In this document: in pieces, positions 34,200 to 42,387 of the stretch
How the letters are laid out: every line of letters starts with the position of its first letter
How positions within the stretch are numbered: the stretch's first letter is position 1
Assembly: GCF_000519005.1 (NCBI RefSeq)
Contig: NZ_JAER01000010.1
Span: forward strand, 62,001 to 126,000
Source: Nocardioides sp. J54
GTDB lineage: Bacteria; Actinomycetota; Actinomycetes; Propionibacteriales; Nocardioidaceae
Length of the DNA: 64,000 nt
Direction of reading: 5' to 3'
Translations under genes and position numbers: made by a program
Notes under the pieces: generated by a model
Told to the model about the DNA's origin: nothing
Seen by the model: only the letters and a program-made list of their open reading frames with translations
Database searches by the model: none

Positions 34200-36092
34200 G
34201 TGGCCGACCGGCCGACAGTCGTGGTCATCGACGACGCACCGGAGCTCAGGGCGCTCGTCGGCGCCCGGCTCCGGTCGTCCGGCCTGTTCGAGGTGGTCGG
34301 CGAGGGTGGCGACGGCGGCGAGGCGATGGTCCTCGCCCACGAGCACCAGCCCGACCTGATGCTGCTCGACACCTCGATGCCCGTGCTCGACGGCCTCGAG
34401 GCGCTCCCGCTCGTGCTGGCGGTCTCGCCGGACACCAAGGTGGTGGTGTTCACCGGTTTCGAGAGCCGCGGCCTCGCCGGTCGCGCGTACGAGCTCGGCG
34501 CCGCCGACTTCATCGAGAAGTCCACGCCGATCGACCAGCTGCCCGACCTGCTGTGGAAGCACGTGGCGGACTCGGTGCCCCGTCCGGTGCCGCGTGGCGG
34601 CGGGCTGCGGATCGCCGGCGGCGACGACGAGCGCACGATGCGCGACCAGGCCGCCCTGGACGAGCACCTGGAGCGCTACCGCGAGGTGTTCAACCAAGCC
34701 GCGATCGGCATGGCGACGCTGACCCTCAACGGCAGCATCGTCCGGGCCAACCCCGAGCTCGCAGCGATGGTCGGCCGCACGCCCGAGGACCTCGTCGGCC
34801 TCGACTACGGCGTGCTCACCCGCCAGCACGGCGACCAGCTCGACGACGCGCTGGTGCGGATCATCGAGCAGGGGGAGGGCCTCGCGACCTTCGAGCACCC
34901 GCTGGTCTACGAGGACGGCACGTCGACCGCGCTGCGGGTCAGCCTCACCCCGATCCGCGACTCCCACGGCGCACCGCTCTACGTCTTCGCCCAGGTGCTG
35001 GACATCACCGCCGAGGTCGAGCTGCGCCGCAGCGAGGAGATGTTTCGGCTGCTGGTCACGACGGTCAGCGACTACGCGATCTACATGCTCGACACCACCG
35101 GCCGCGTCGCGAGCTGGAACGCCGGCGCGCAGCGGATCAAGGGCTACACGTCCGAGGAGATCCTCGGCCAGCACTACCGGGTCTTCTACCCCGAGGAGGA
35201 GCGCGCGCTGGGCAAGCCGGAGCGCAACCTCGAGATCGCGCTCGAGGAGGGCTCCTACACCGCCGAGGCGTGGCGGGTACGACGCGACGGCACCCGCTTC
35301 TGGGCCAACGTCATGATCAACCCGATCCACGACGACGCCGGCCAGCTGCGCGGCTTCGCCAAGCTCACCCGCGACCAGAGCGAGGAGCGGGTCCGCGAGG
35401 AGCAGCGCCGCCAGGCGATCGAGCAGCAGGCCGGCCTGCTGGCGGTCACCGCCCACGAGCTGCGCACCCCCGCCGCCGTCGTGGAGGGAGCAGCGGCCAT
35501 GCTGCGGCGCCACGACGAGATGGACCCCGCCGAGCGGCTCCAGCTGCTCGAGGCGATGGTCAGCAGCGCCCGCCGGCTCCAGCGCCTCGCCTCCGACCTC
35601 AAGGCCGCCTCCGACATGCACGTCGACGCGCTCACCCTCCAGCCCGAGCGGATGTGGCTGCGGGGCACGCTGCTGGCCGCGGTCGACCGCGCCCGCGCCA
35701 TGCACCCGCACGACGGGGTCGCCGTCCACGTCGATCAGGACGTCGAGTTCACCGCCGACCCCGCCCGTGTCGGCCAGGCCCTCGACAACCTGCTGTCCAA
35801 CGCCGTGAACCACGGCCGCGCCCCGGTCGTCGTCACCGGTGAGCGCACCGAGTCCGGCGTGCGGATCTCGGTCGCCGACAGCGGGCACGGGGTCGACCAG
35901 CGCCTCGAGCCGCGGCTGTTCCAGCGCTACGCCCACGCCGGCCCCAACGCCGGCAGCGGCATCGGCCTCGACCTGGTCCGCGAGATCGCCCGCAGCCACG
36001 GAGGCGAGGCGACCTACCTCCCGCCGGGCCAGGACCGGATGACGACCTTCGTCATCGACCTGCCCAGCCAGCCGACGCTGCCGCGGCTGTGA
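34200..36092 (+). CDS. Hybrid histidine kinase: receiver-PAS-PAS-HisKA-HATPase
   Basis: Cytoplasmic sensor kinase, 630 aa, with no TM helix. The N-terminal receiver domain (1-120) has acidic DD at 11-12, phospho-acceptor Asp57 in LLLDTSMP and Lys in FIEKSTP. Two PAS domains follow (about 160-280 and 285-400). The H box is TAHELRTP with His419, the N box DNLLSNAVNHG, and the G boxes VADSGHGV and GSGIGLDLV. GTG at 34200 follows GAGGAG (34187-34192) by 7 nt. No adjacent response regulator is present, so signal exit is unknown. Confidence 0.9.
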   Translation: MADRPTVVVIDDAPELRALVGARLRSSGLFEVVGEGGDGGEAMVLAHEHQPDLMLLDTSMPVLDGLEALPLVLAVSPDTKVVVFTGFESRGLAGRAYELGAADFIEKSTPIDQLPDLLWKHVADSVPRPVPRGGGLRIAGGDDERTMRDQAALDEHLERYREVFNQAAIGMATLTLNGSIVRANPELAAMVGRTPEDLVGLDYGVLTRQHGDQLDDALVRIIEQGEGLATFEHPLVYEDGTSTALRVSLTPIRDSHGAPLYVFAQVLDITAEVELRRSEEMFRLLVTTVSDYAIYMLDTTGRVASWNAGAQRIKGYTSEEILGQHYRVFYPEEERALGKPERNLEIALEEGSYTAEAWRVRRDGTRFWANVMINPIHDDAGQLRGFAKLTRDQSEERVREEQRRQAIEQQAGLLAVTAHELRTPAAVVEGAAAMLRRHDEMDPAERLQLLEAMVSSARRLQRLASDLKAASDMHVDALTLQPERMWLRGTLLAAVDRARAMHPHDGVAVHVDQDVEFTADPARVGQALDNLLSNAVNHGRAPVVVTGERTESGVRISVADSGHGVDQRLEPRLFQRYAHAGPNAGSGIGLDLVREIARSHGGEATYLPPGQDRMTTFVIDLPSQPTLPRL

Positions 36093-36153
36093 GCCGCGCG
36101 CGGGGTCGGTGACCAGACCCGGACGCGGGGCCGGTCGTCGTACCTCCCGCGCA

Positions 36154-36159
36154 TAGGAT
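36154..36159 (+). promoter_or_regulatory. -10 element of purD (near-leaderless)
   Basis: TAGGAT lies eight bases before the purD GTG at 36168. Confidence 0.5.
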
Positions 36160-36167
36160 CGACCCCC

Positions 36168-37466
36168 GTGAAGACCCTCGTGATCGGCACCGGTGGCCGC
36201 GAGCACGCCCTCGCCCTCGCCCTGTCCCGCGACCCGTCGGTGAGCGAGGTGCACGCCGCCCCCGGCAACCCCGGGATCGCTGCCTTCGCGACCCTGCACG
36301 ACGTCGACCCGATGGACGGTACGGCGGTCGCCGCGCTCGCGACGCAGGTCGGCGCCGACCTCGTCGTGGTCGGCCCGGAGGCCCCGCTCGTCGCGGGCGT
36401 CGCGGACGCGGTCCGCGCTGCCGGCGTCCCGGTCTTCGGCCCGTCTGGCGCGGCCGCGCGCCTCGAGGGCTCCAAGGCCTTCTCCAAGGAGGTCATGGCC
36501 GCCGCCGGCGTGCCGACCGCCGGCTCGCGCACCTGCCGCACCGCTCACGAGGTCGCCGCCGCGCTCGACGAGTTCGGTGCGCCGTACGTGGTCAAGGACG
36601 ACGCCCTGGCTGCCGGCAAGGGGGTGGTGGTCACCCGTGACCGCGCCGAGGCCGAGGCGCACGCCGCGGCGTGCGGCACCGTCGTCATCGAGGAGTTCCT
36701 CGACGGCCCGGAGGTGTCGCTGTTCGCCGTCTGCGACGGCACCACCGCCTACCCGCTCCAGCCGGCCCAGGACTTCAAGCGGATCTTCGACGGCGGCCGC
36801 GGCCCGAACACCGGCGGCATGGGCTCCTACTCGCCGTTGCCGTGGGCGCCCGCGGACCTCGCGGCGACCGTGATCGACACCGTCGTCCAGCCGACGCTCG
36901 ACGAGATGGCCCGCCGCGGCGCGCCCTTCGTCGGTTGCCTCTACGTCGGCCTCGCCCTCACCGCTGCCGGGCCGCGCGTCATCGAGTTCAACTGCCGCTT
37001 CGGTGACCCCGACATCCAGCCGGTGCTCGCGGTGCTCGAGTCCCCGCTCGGCGAGCTCCTCCTCGGTGCGGCCCAGGGTCGCCTCGGCGAGGTGCCGGCC
37101 CCCGTCTTCCGCGACGCGGCCTCGGTCACCGTCGTGCTCGCCTCCGCCGGCTACCCCGAGTCGTCGTCGAAGGGCGACGTGATCACCGGCGTCGGCGCGG
37201 CCAACGGCGTCTCCGACGTCGACGTGATCCACGCCGGCACCGCGCTCGTCGCCGCGCCCGAGGAGGGCGACCCCGGCCACCAGCACCTCGTCACCGCCGG
37301 CGGCCGGGTGCTCGCGGTCCGCGCCCTCGGCTACGACGTCGCCGACGCCCGGGCCCGCGCCTACGCCGCCGCCGACCTGATCCGCTTCGACGGCCTGCAG
37401 CGCCGCTCCGACATCGCCGCCGAGCCGCTCGGCGTGGTCGAGGGCGCCTCGGTCGCCGAGGGCTGA
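36168..37466 (+). CDS. purD: Phosphoribosylamine--glycine ligase
   Basis: ATP-grasp enzyme making GAR from phosphoribosylamine and glycine, the second step of purine synthesis. It has 432 aa. The N domain carries GTGGREHALALAL (7-19) and VVGPEAPLVAG near 66. The ATP-grasp core includes VVKDDALAAGKGVVVT and EEFLDGPEVSLFAVCDG, and GGRGPNTGGMGSYSP is near 210. The Mg-binding end reads VIEFNCRFGDPDIQPVL. GTG at 36168 is 8 nt after TAGGAT. A GNAT gene starts 2 bp after its stop. Confidence 0.97.
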   Translation: MKTLVIGTGGREHALALALSRDPSVSEVHAAPGNPGIAAFATLHDVDPMDGTAVAALATQVGADLVVVGPEAPLVAGVADAVRAAGVPVFGPSGAAARLEGSKAFSKEVMAAAGVPTAGSRTCRTAHEVAAALDEFGAPYVVKDDALAAGKGVVVTRDRAEAEAHAAACGTVVIEEFLDGPEVSLFAVCDGTTAYPLQPAQDFKRIFDGGRGPNTGGMGSYSPLPWAPADLAATVIDTVVQPTLDEMARRGAPFVGCLYVGLALTAAGPRVIEFNCRFGDPDIQPVLAVLESPLGELLLGAAQGRLGEVPAPVFRDAASVTVVLASAGYPESSSKGDVITGVGAANGVSDVDVIHAGTALVAAPEEGDPGHQHLVTAGGRVLAVRALGYDVADARARAYAAADLIRFDGLQRRSDIAAEPLGVVEGASVAEG

Positions 37467-37468
37467 GC

Positions 37469-37966
37469 GTGGCGGCCATCCGGGTCGCGACCGACGCCGA
37501 CCTCGACGCCGTCGCGGCGATCTACGACCGCGAGGTCCACGACGGCACGGCCACCTTCGACACCGTGCCACCGCCGCGCAGCAAGTGGGAGGGGCTGCTC
37601 GCTTCGCCCCACCCCGGCGACCACTTCCTCGTCGCCGCGTCCGGTGACCAGGTGCTGGGCTTCGCCTACTCCTCGCAGTTCCGGCCCAAGGGCGCCTACG
37701 ACGGCACGCGCGAGGTCACCGTCTACCTCGACCCGGCCGCGACCGGGCGCGGCCTCGGCCGGCTGCTGTACGACGACCTGCTGGCCCGCCTCGAGGCCGC
37801 CGGCATGCGCACCGCGCTGGCGCTGGTCTCGCTGCCCAACGACGCCAGCGAGGCGCTCCACCGCGCCTGCGGCTTCGAGCGCCAGGGCGTGCTCCGGCAG
37901 GTCGGCCGCAAGCACGACCGGTGGATCGACGTCGCCCTGTGGCAGAAGGTGCTCGCCGATGACTGA
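37469..37966 (+). CDS. GNAT N-acetyltransferase (phosphinothricin-acetyltransferase-like)
   Basis: A 165-aa acetyl-CoA-dependent acetyltransferase of the Pat/Bar/YncA group. It has IRVATDADLDAVAAIYDREV at the start, VTVYLDPAATGRGLGRLLYDDLL (acetyl-CoA loop GRGLGR) near 88-110, and NDASEALHRACGFERQGVLRQVGRKHDRWIDVALWQ in pieces at the end. Substrates in this group include phosphinothricin and methionine sulfoximine. GTG at 37469 lies 2 bp after purD. The next GNAT gene overlaps by 8 bp. Confidence 0.88.
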   Translation: MAAIRVATDADLDAVAAIYDREVHDGTATFDTVPPPRSKWEGLLASPHPGDHFLVAASGDQVLGFAYSSQFRPKGAYDGTREVTVYLDPAATGRGLGRLLYDDLLARLEAAGMRTALALVSLPNDASEALHRACGFERQGVLRQVGRKHDRWIDVALWQKVLADD

Positions 37967-38519
37967 CCAGCCGCCTGACCAGCCGACCGGCCAGCCGATC
38001 AGCCAGCCGATCAGCCAGCCGATCAGCCAGCCGGCCGGCCCCGCCGGCGTACCCACCGAGCGGCTGGTCCTCGTCCTCTGGGACGCGGCCACGGTCGCCG
38101 CGATCCGCTCCGGCGAGCGCCGCCCCGACTGGCATCCCGACTTCCCCCGCGAGGACGACCTCGGCGCCGCCGCGCTCTGGCACGAGGGCGACCCCTGGGG
38201 GCCGCGGTCGATCGTGTCCCGCAAGCAGCAGCTGGTCATCGGCTCCATCGGGTTCTTCGGCCCGCCCGAGCCGGCCGCCGACGGCGTCGCGGAGGCCGAG
38301 GTCGGCTACGGCCTCGTCGCCGCGGCCCACGGGTACGGCCTGGCCACCGAGGCGCTCACCGCCCTGCTCGGCCGTGCCGACGCCGCGGGCGTCCGGGTCC
38401 GCGCGTCCATCGCGCCCGACAACGCCGCCAGCCTCCGCGTCGCCGCGAAGACCGGGTTCACCGTCCTGCGGGGCACCACCGAGGACGGCGAGCTGGTCCT
38501 GGTCCGCCCGCTGCGCTGA
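37959..38519 (+). CDS. GNAT N-acetyltransferase (RimJ/RimL-like)
   Basis: A 186-aa acetyltransferase. The first ~30 residues are a low-complexity tail with QPIS repeated three times, produced by a 12-nt DNA repeat (CAGCCGATCAGC). The domain has ERLVLVLWD, IGSIGFFGPP, EVGYGLVAAAHGYGLATEALTAL near 110-132 and NAASLRVAAKTGFTVLRG near 155. The ATG at 37959 overlaps the previous gene by 8 bp. The substrate is unknown; it is the last gene of the purD unit. Confidence 0.85.
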   Translation: MTDQPPDQPTGQPISQPISQPISQPAGPAGVPTERLVLVLWDAATVAAIRSGERRPDWHPDFPREDDLGAAALWHEGDPWGPRSIVSRKQQLVIGSIGFFGPPEPAADGVAEAEVGYGLVAAAHGYGLATEALTALLGRADAAGVRVRASIAPDNAASLRVAAKTGFTVLRGTTEDGELVLVRPLR

Positions 38520-38594
38520 CGGGCCGGCCCCGGGCCGCCGCGGCGCCGGGTCTCGGCCCACCGCCGCTCGTTCCTCGCGCCGCCAGGGGCATGG

Positions 38595-38600
38595 GAGAAT
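38595..38600 (+). promoter_or_regulatory. Candidate -10 element of purB (near-leaderless)
   Basis: GAGAAT lies eight bases before the GTG at 38609, the same spacing as purD. The first base departs from the consensus. Confidence 0.35.
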
Positions 38601-38608
38601 CAGACCCC

Positions 38609-40039
38609 GTGACCGTCCCGAACGTCCTCGCCACCCGCTACGCCGCCGCCGACCTCGCCGAGATCTGGTCGCCGGAGCACAAGATCGTCCTCGAGCGGCA
38701 GCTGTGGATCGCCGTCCTCAAGGCGCAGAAGGACCTCGGGGTCGAGGTGCCGGACGGGGTCGTCGAGGCCTACGAGCAGGTCGCCGCGCAGGGTGAGGCG
38801 GCCGTCGACCTGGCGAGCATCGCCGCCCGCGAGCGGGTCACCCGCCACGACGTGAAGGCGCGGATCGAGGAGTTCGCCGCGCTGGCCGGGCACGAGCACA
38901 TCCACAAGGGCATGACCTCACGCGACCTGACCGAGAACGTCGAGCAGCTGCAGGTCAAGCAGTCGCTCGCGCTGGTGCGCGACCGCGCGATCGCCGCGCT
39001 GGCCCGGCTGGGCCGGCTGGCGGGGGAGTACGACGCGCTCGTGATGGCCGGCCGGTCGCACAACGTCGCCGCCCAGGCCACCACGCTCGGCAAGCGGTTC
39101 GCGACCGCCGCCGACGAGCTGATGATCGCGGTCGAGCGCGTCGACGACCTGCTCGGCCGCTACCCGCTGCGCGGCATCAAGGGGCCGATGGGCACCGCCC
39201 AGGACATGCTCGACCTGCTCGGCGGCGACGAGGCGAAGCTCGAGGACCTCGAGCAGCGGGTCGCCGCCCACCTCGGCTTCGAGCGCGTGCTCACCAGCGT
39301 CGGCCAGGTCTACCCGCGCTCGCTCGACTTCGACGTTCTCTCCGCGCTGGTCCAGGTGACCGCGGCCCCGTCGAACCTCGCGACCACGATCCGGCTGATG
39401 GCCGGCAACGAGATCGTGACCGAGGGCTTCAAGGAGGGCCAGGTCGGCTCGTCGGCGATGCCGCACAAGATGAACACCCGCTCCTGCGAGCGGGTCAACG
39501 GCCTCGCCGTCGTCACCCGCGGCTACCTCTCCATGGTCGGCGAGCTCGCCGGCGACCAGTGGAACGAGGGCGACGTCTCCTGCTCCGTCGTACGACGGGT
39601 GGCGCTGCCCGACGCGTTCTTCGCCGTCGACGGCCTCTTCCAGACCTTCCTCACCGTGCTCGACGAGTTCGGCGCGTTCCCGGCCGTCATCCAGCGCGAG
39701 CTCGACCGCTACCTGCCCTACCTCGCCACCACCAAGGTGCTGATGGCCGCCGTGCGCAACGGCGTCGGCCGCGAGGCCGCGCACGAGGCGATCAAGGAGG
39801 CCGCCGTCGGCACCGCGCTCGCGATGCGCCAGGGCCAGGCCGAGAACGACGTCTTCGCCAAGCTCGCCGCCGACGAGCGGCTCGGCCTGACCTCCGAGCA
39901 GCTGCAGTCGCTGGTCGCCGAGCCGATCACCTTCACCGGGGCTGCCGTCGCGCAGACGCAGGCGGTGTGCCGCAAGGTCGCCGCGATCGTCGAGGCCAAC
40001 CCCGCCGCGGCGGCGTACACGCCGGGCGCCATCCTCTGA
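38609..40039 (+). CDS. purB: Adenylosuccinate lyase
   Basis: Cleaves SAICAR and adenylosuccinate with release of fumarate, acting twice in purine synthesis. It has 476 aa. It has RHDVKARIEEFAALAGHEHIHKGMTSRDLTEN in pieces near 75-108 (catalytic His in the HKGMTS region), AGRSHNVAAQATTLGKRFA near 150, and the fumarase-superfamily signature GSSAMPHKMNTR near 280. GTG at 38609 gives the usual VPNVLATRYAAADLAEIW start; an in-frame ATG at 38591 overlaps the promoter. Confidence 0.96.
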   Translation: MTVPNVLATRYAAADLAEIWSPEHKIVLERQLWIAVLKAQKDLGVEVPDGVVEAYEQVAAQGEAAVDLASIAARERVTRHDVKARIEEFAALAGHEHIHKGMTSRDLTENVEQLQVKQSLALVRDRAIAALARLGRLAGEYDALVMAGRSHNVAAQATTLGKRFATAADELMIAVERVDDLLGRYPLRGIKGPMGTAQDMLDLLGGDEAKLEDLEQRVAAHLGFERVLTSVGQVYPRSLDFDVLSALVQVTAAPSNLATTIRLMAGNEIVTEGFKEGQVGSSAMPHKMNTRSCERVNGLAVVTRGYLSMVGELAGDQWNEGDVSCSVVRRVALPDAFFAVDGLFQTFLTVLDEFGAFPAVIQRELDRYLPYLATTKVLMAAVRNGVGREAAHEAIKEAAVGTALAMRQGQAENDVFAKLAADERLGLTSEQLQSLVAEPITFTGAAVAQTQAVCRKVAAIVEANPAAAAYTPGAIL

Positions 40040-40094
40040 CGCCGCCCGGCGTCGCCGGCCCGCTGCGCGCCCGCGGCGGCATGGGGCGACCCGC

Positions 40095-40100
40095 CATGAT
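40095..40100 (+). promoter_or_regulatory. Possible -10 element of the SRPBCC gene (leaderless)
   Basis: CATGAT lies six bases before the GTG at 40107. The GGGGAG that abuts the start codon is too close to act as an SD. Confidence 0.3.
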
Positions 40101-40106
40101 GGGGAG

Positions 40107-40517
40107 GTGACCCGGATCGTCGTCCCCTTCCCGGTGTCGGCCGGCCGGGCGTTCGCCTTCCTCGCCGACCCGCGGAACCGGCCTGCGTGGCAGTCCTCGC
40201 TGCGGGCGGTGGCCGACGTCCTCCCCGCGGACGGTGACGCCACCGCCGCCGGCACCACCTGGACCGACCTCACGGTCGTGCCCGGCGTGCGCCCCCGGAT
40301 GCGCACGACGCAGGCCGTGCCCGGTGTGCACTGGCAGGAGGACGGCCGCTGCGGCCTCTTCCGCGCCCGGCTGGACCTCTGGTTCTCGCCCGCCGACGGC
40401 GGGTGCCAGGTCGTCGCCGAGTTCCGGGTCCGGGGCCTCGCGGTCGGGCTGCCGCTCACCGTGGCCAGCCGCCCGGCGATCGCCGCCGACCTGCGCCGCG
40501 CCGCCTCCCTCGCCTGA
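40107..40517 (+). CDS. SRPBCC / polyketide-cyclase-like protein
   Basis: A 136-aa START/SRPBCC-fold protein, typically a small hydrophobic-ligand binder or cyclase. The start IVVPFPVSAGRAFAFLADPRNRPAWQSSLRAV is the classic first strand and helix, followed by beta strands (GTTWTDLTVVPG, FRARLDLWFSP) and a C-terminal helix (PAIAADLRRAASL). The ligand cannot be deduced. It is a single gene between purB and the Liv operon. Confidence 0.8.
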   Translation: MTRIVVPFPVSAGRAFAFLADPRNRPAWQSSLRAVADVLPADGDATAAGTTWTDLTVVPGVRPRMRTTQAVPGVHWQEDGRCGLFRARLDLWFSPADGGCQVVAEFRVRGLAVGLPLTVASRPAIAADLRRAASLA

Positions 40518-40554
40518 CCGGGACCGACCGGGACCGACCGGACCGACCGGGACC
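40517..40554 (+). repeat. ~10-bp tandem repeat (ACCGGGACCG)
   Basis: About four near-identical units follow the SRPBCC stop codon, one of them a base shorter. The role is unknown. Confidence 0.55.
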
Positions 40555-40629
40555 CATCGGGAAGGTCACGATTCGGACACATTCGGCGGGTCTGCTCGCC
40601 TGAGAGGTGAGGACCCCTCGCCAGACCGC

Positions 40630-40635
40630 TACATT
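40630..40635 (+). promoter_or_regulatory. -10 element of the Liv-type operon
   Basis: TACATT lies about 44 bp before the livF GTG and would start transcription near 40642. Confidence 0.45.
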
Positions 40636-40645
40636 CCGGGCCACC

Positions 40646-40661
40646 TGTGATGCGCGTCACA
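40646..40661 (+). promoter_or_regulatory. CRP/GlxR-type operator in the Liv-operon leader
   Basis: TGTGA-TGCGCG-TCACA is an exact match to the CRP-family consensus TGTGA-N6-TCACA, with one more C-G pair and a further pair on each side (CCTGTGA...TCACAGG). Its position at about +5 to +20 relative to the -10 TACATT suggests repression. Confidence 0.65.
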
Positions 40662-40678
40662 GGACGGAGGGGGCTGCG

Positions 40679-41467
40679 GTGCTCGCTGTTCAGAACCTCG
40701 AGGTCGTGTACGACGACGTCGTGCTCGCCCTGCGCGGGGTGAGCCTGGAGGTGCCTGACGGGAGGATCGTGGCGCTGCTGGGCGCGAACGGCGGCGGCAA
40801 GTCGACCCTGCTGCGCTCCCTGTCCGGCCTGCTCGACGTCCACGACGGCGAGATCCGCAAGGGTTCGGTCACGCTCGACGGTGAGTCCGTCGGCCACCTC
40901 AAGCCGTCCGCGCTCGCCCGCAAGGGCATCAAGCACGTGCTCGAGGGTCGCCGGGTCTTCAAGGAGCTGACCGCGGAGGAGAACCTCCGCGTCGGCGCCT
41001 ACGCCGACCGGCGCAACCTCAAGGCCAACCTGGAGCGGGTCTACGGGTTGTTCCCGATCCTGCGCGAGCGGCGCGAGGGCCAGGCCGGCCTGCTGTCCGG
41101 CGGCGAGCAGCAGATGCTCGCGATCGGCCGGGCGCTCATGTCCGACCCGCGCTACCTGCTGCTCGACGAGCCGTCGCTCGGGCTCGCGCCCAAGGTGGTC
41201 GACCAGATCCGGGACATCGTCGTCGAGATCAACAGCCAGGGCACGGGGATCCTCCTCGTCGAGCAGAACGCCTCGATGGCGCTCTCGATCGCCCACCACG
41301 GCTACGTCCTCGAGAACGGTCGCGTGGTGATGGACCGGCCGGCCGAGAAGCTGCGCGAGGACGCCGACGTCCGCGAGTTCTACCTCGGCCTCGGCGCCGA
41401 GGGTGAGGCCGCCCGGTCCTTCCGCTCCGTCAAGCACTACCGACGCCGCAAGAGGTGGGCCTCATGA
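40679..41467 (+). CDS. livF: Branched-chain-type ABC transporter ATP-binding protein (LivF-like)
   Basis: ATPase subunit of a HAAT-type importer, 262 aa. Walker A GANGGGKST is at 35-43, the signature LLSGGEQQMLAIGRAL near 138, Walker B YLLLDEPSLGL near 160 and the H loop VEQN(A) near 195. The C-terminus is longer and more basic than usual (SVKHYRRRKRW). GTG at 40679 follows GGAGG by about 8 nt. It is the first gene of a six-gene operon in which every junction down to livM is a 4-bp ATGA overlap. Confidence 0.93.
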   Translation: MLAVQNLEVVYDDVVLALRGVSLEVPDGRIVALLGANGGGKSTLLRSLSGLLDVHDGEIRKGSVTLDGESVGHLKPSALARKGIKHVLEGRRVFKELTAEENLRVGAYADRRNLKANLERVYGLFPILRERREGQAGLLSGGEQQMLAIGRALMSDPRYLLLDEPSLGLAPKVVDQIRDIVVEINSQGTGILLVEQNASMALSIAHHGYVLENGRVVMDRPAEKLREDADVREFYLGLGAEGEAARSFRSVKHYRRRKRWAS

Positions 41468-42387
41468 CCGCACCGGCGACGCCCGCGCCCGAGCCGGCCA
41501 CCGCCACCACGACGACGCCGGGCGGGCCTGCCCCGGTGCTGGCCTTCGACGACGTGCACCTGTCCTTCGGTGCGGTCAAGGCCGTCAACGGGGTCAGCTT
41601 CGAGGTGCGCGAGGACGAGCTGTTCGCGGTGATCGGCCCCAACGGCGCAGGGAAGACGAGCATCTTCAACGTGCTCTCCGGCGTCTACCGGCCGCAACGC
41701 GGCTCGGTCGTCCTGGAGGGCCAGCCGATCCTCGGCATGCGGCCTCCGGCGATCGCGCGGCTCGGCGTCGCCCGCACCTTCCAGAACATCGAGCTCTTCG
41801 CCAACCTCACCGTGCTCGACAACCTGATGCTCGGGCGCCACCAGCACCTGCGCTACGGCACCCTCGCGGCGATGCTGTGGTGGGGCCGGGCCCGCAACGA
41901 GGAGCTGCGGCACCGCCGCAAGGTCGAGGAGATCGTCGACTTCCTCGAACTCGAGCAGTGGCGCAAGATGCCCGTCGGCCTGCTGCCCTACGGCGTGCAG
42001 AAACGGGTCGAGCTCGGCCGAGCGCTCGCGATGGAGCCGCGGCTGCTGCTCCTCGACGAGCCCGTCGCCGGCATGAACCTCGAGGAGACCGAGGACATGG
42101 CGCGCTACATCCTCGACATCCGCGACGAGCTGCGCATCCCGATGATCATGGTCGAGCACGACATGGGCCTGGTGATGGACGTCGCCGACCGGGTGCTCGT
42201 CGTGGACTTCGGGACCCCGGTCGCGACCGGCACCCCCGCCGAGGTGCAGCGCAACCCCGACGTGATCCGCGCCTACCTCGGCGGTGAGGCGAACCCCGGC
42301 ATCGACGAGGACGTCCGTGCGGCGGTCCGGGCGGTCGAGGACGCCGCCGACCCGGGGGCAGGGGGAGGAGGGGGAGCCACGACATGA
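41464..42387 (+). CDS. livG: Branched-chain-type ABC transporter ATP-binding protein (LivG-like)
   Basis: Second ATPase subunit, 307 aa. An Ala/Thr/Pro-rich N-terminal extension (~22 aa) precedes the domain. Walker A GPNGAGKTS lies near 60, and GVARTFQNIELF near 102 is a LivG hallmark. The signature is the LivG-specific LLPYGVQKRVELGRAL, and Walker B LLLLDEPVAGMN near 195. The C-terminus has an acidic then Gly-rich tail of ~30 aa. The ATG overlaps the livF stop by 4 bp. Confidence 0.93.
   Translation: MTAPATPAPEPATATTTTPGGPAPVLAFDDVHLSFGAVKAVNGVSFEVREDELFAVIGPNGAGKTSIFNVLSGVYRPQRGSVVLEGQPILGMRPPAIARLGVARTFQNIELFANLTVLDNLMLGRHQHLRYGTLAAMLWWGRARNEELRHRRKVEEIVDFLELEQWRKMPVGLLPYGVQKRVELGRALAMEPRLLLLDEPVAGMNLEETEDMARYILDIRDELRIPMIMVEHDMGLVMDVADRVLVVDFGTPVATGTPAEVQRNPDVIRAYLGGEANPGIDEDVRAAVRAVEDAADPGAGGGGGATT

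Noticed and set aside
32268-37571. Minus-strand open frame of 1767 codons opposite purA, the kinase and purD
   Set aside because: Antisense to three well-supported genes and rich in Asp/Arg/Gly/Val/His with no fold; explained by GC-biased third positions.
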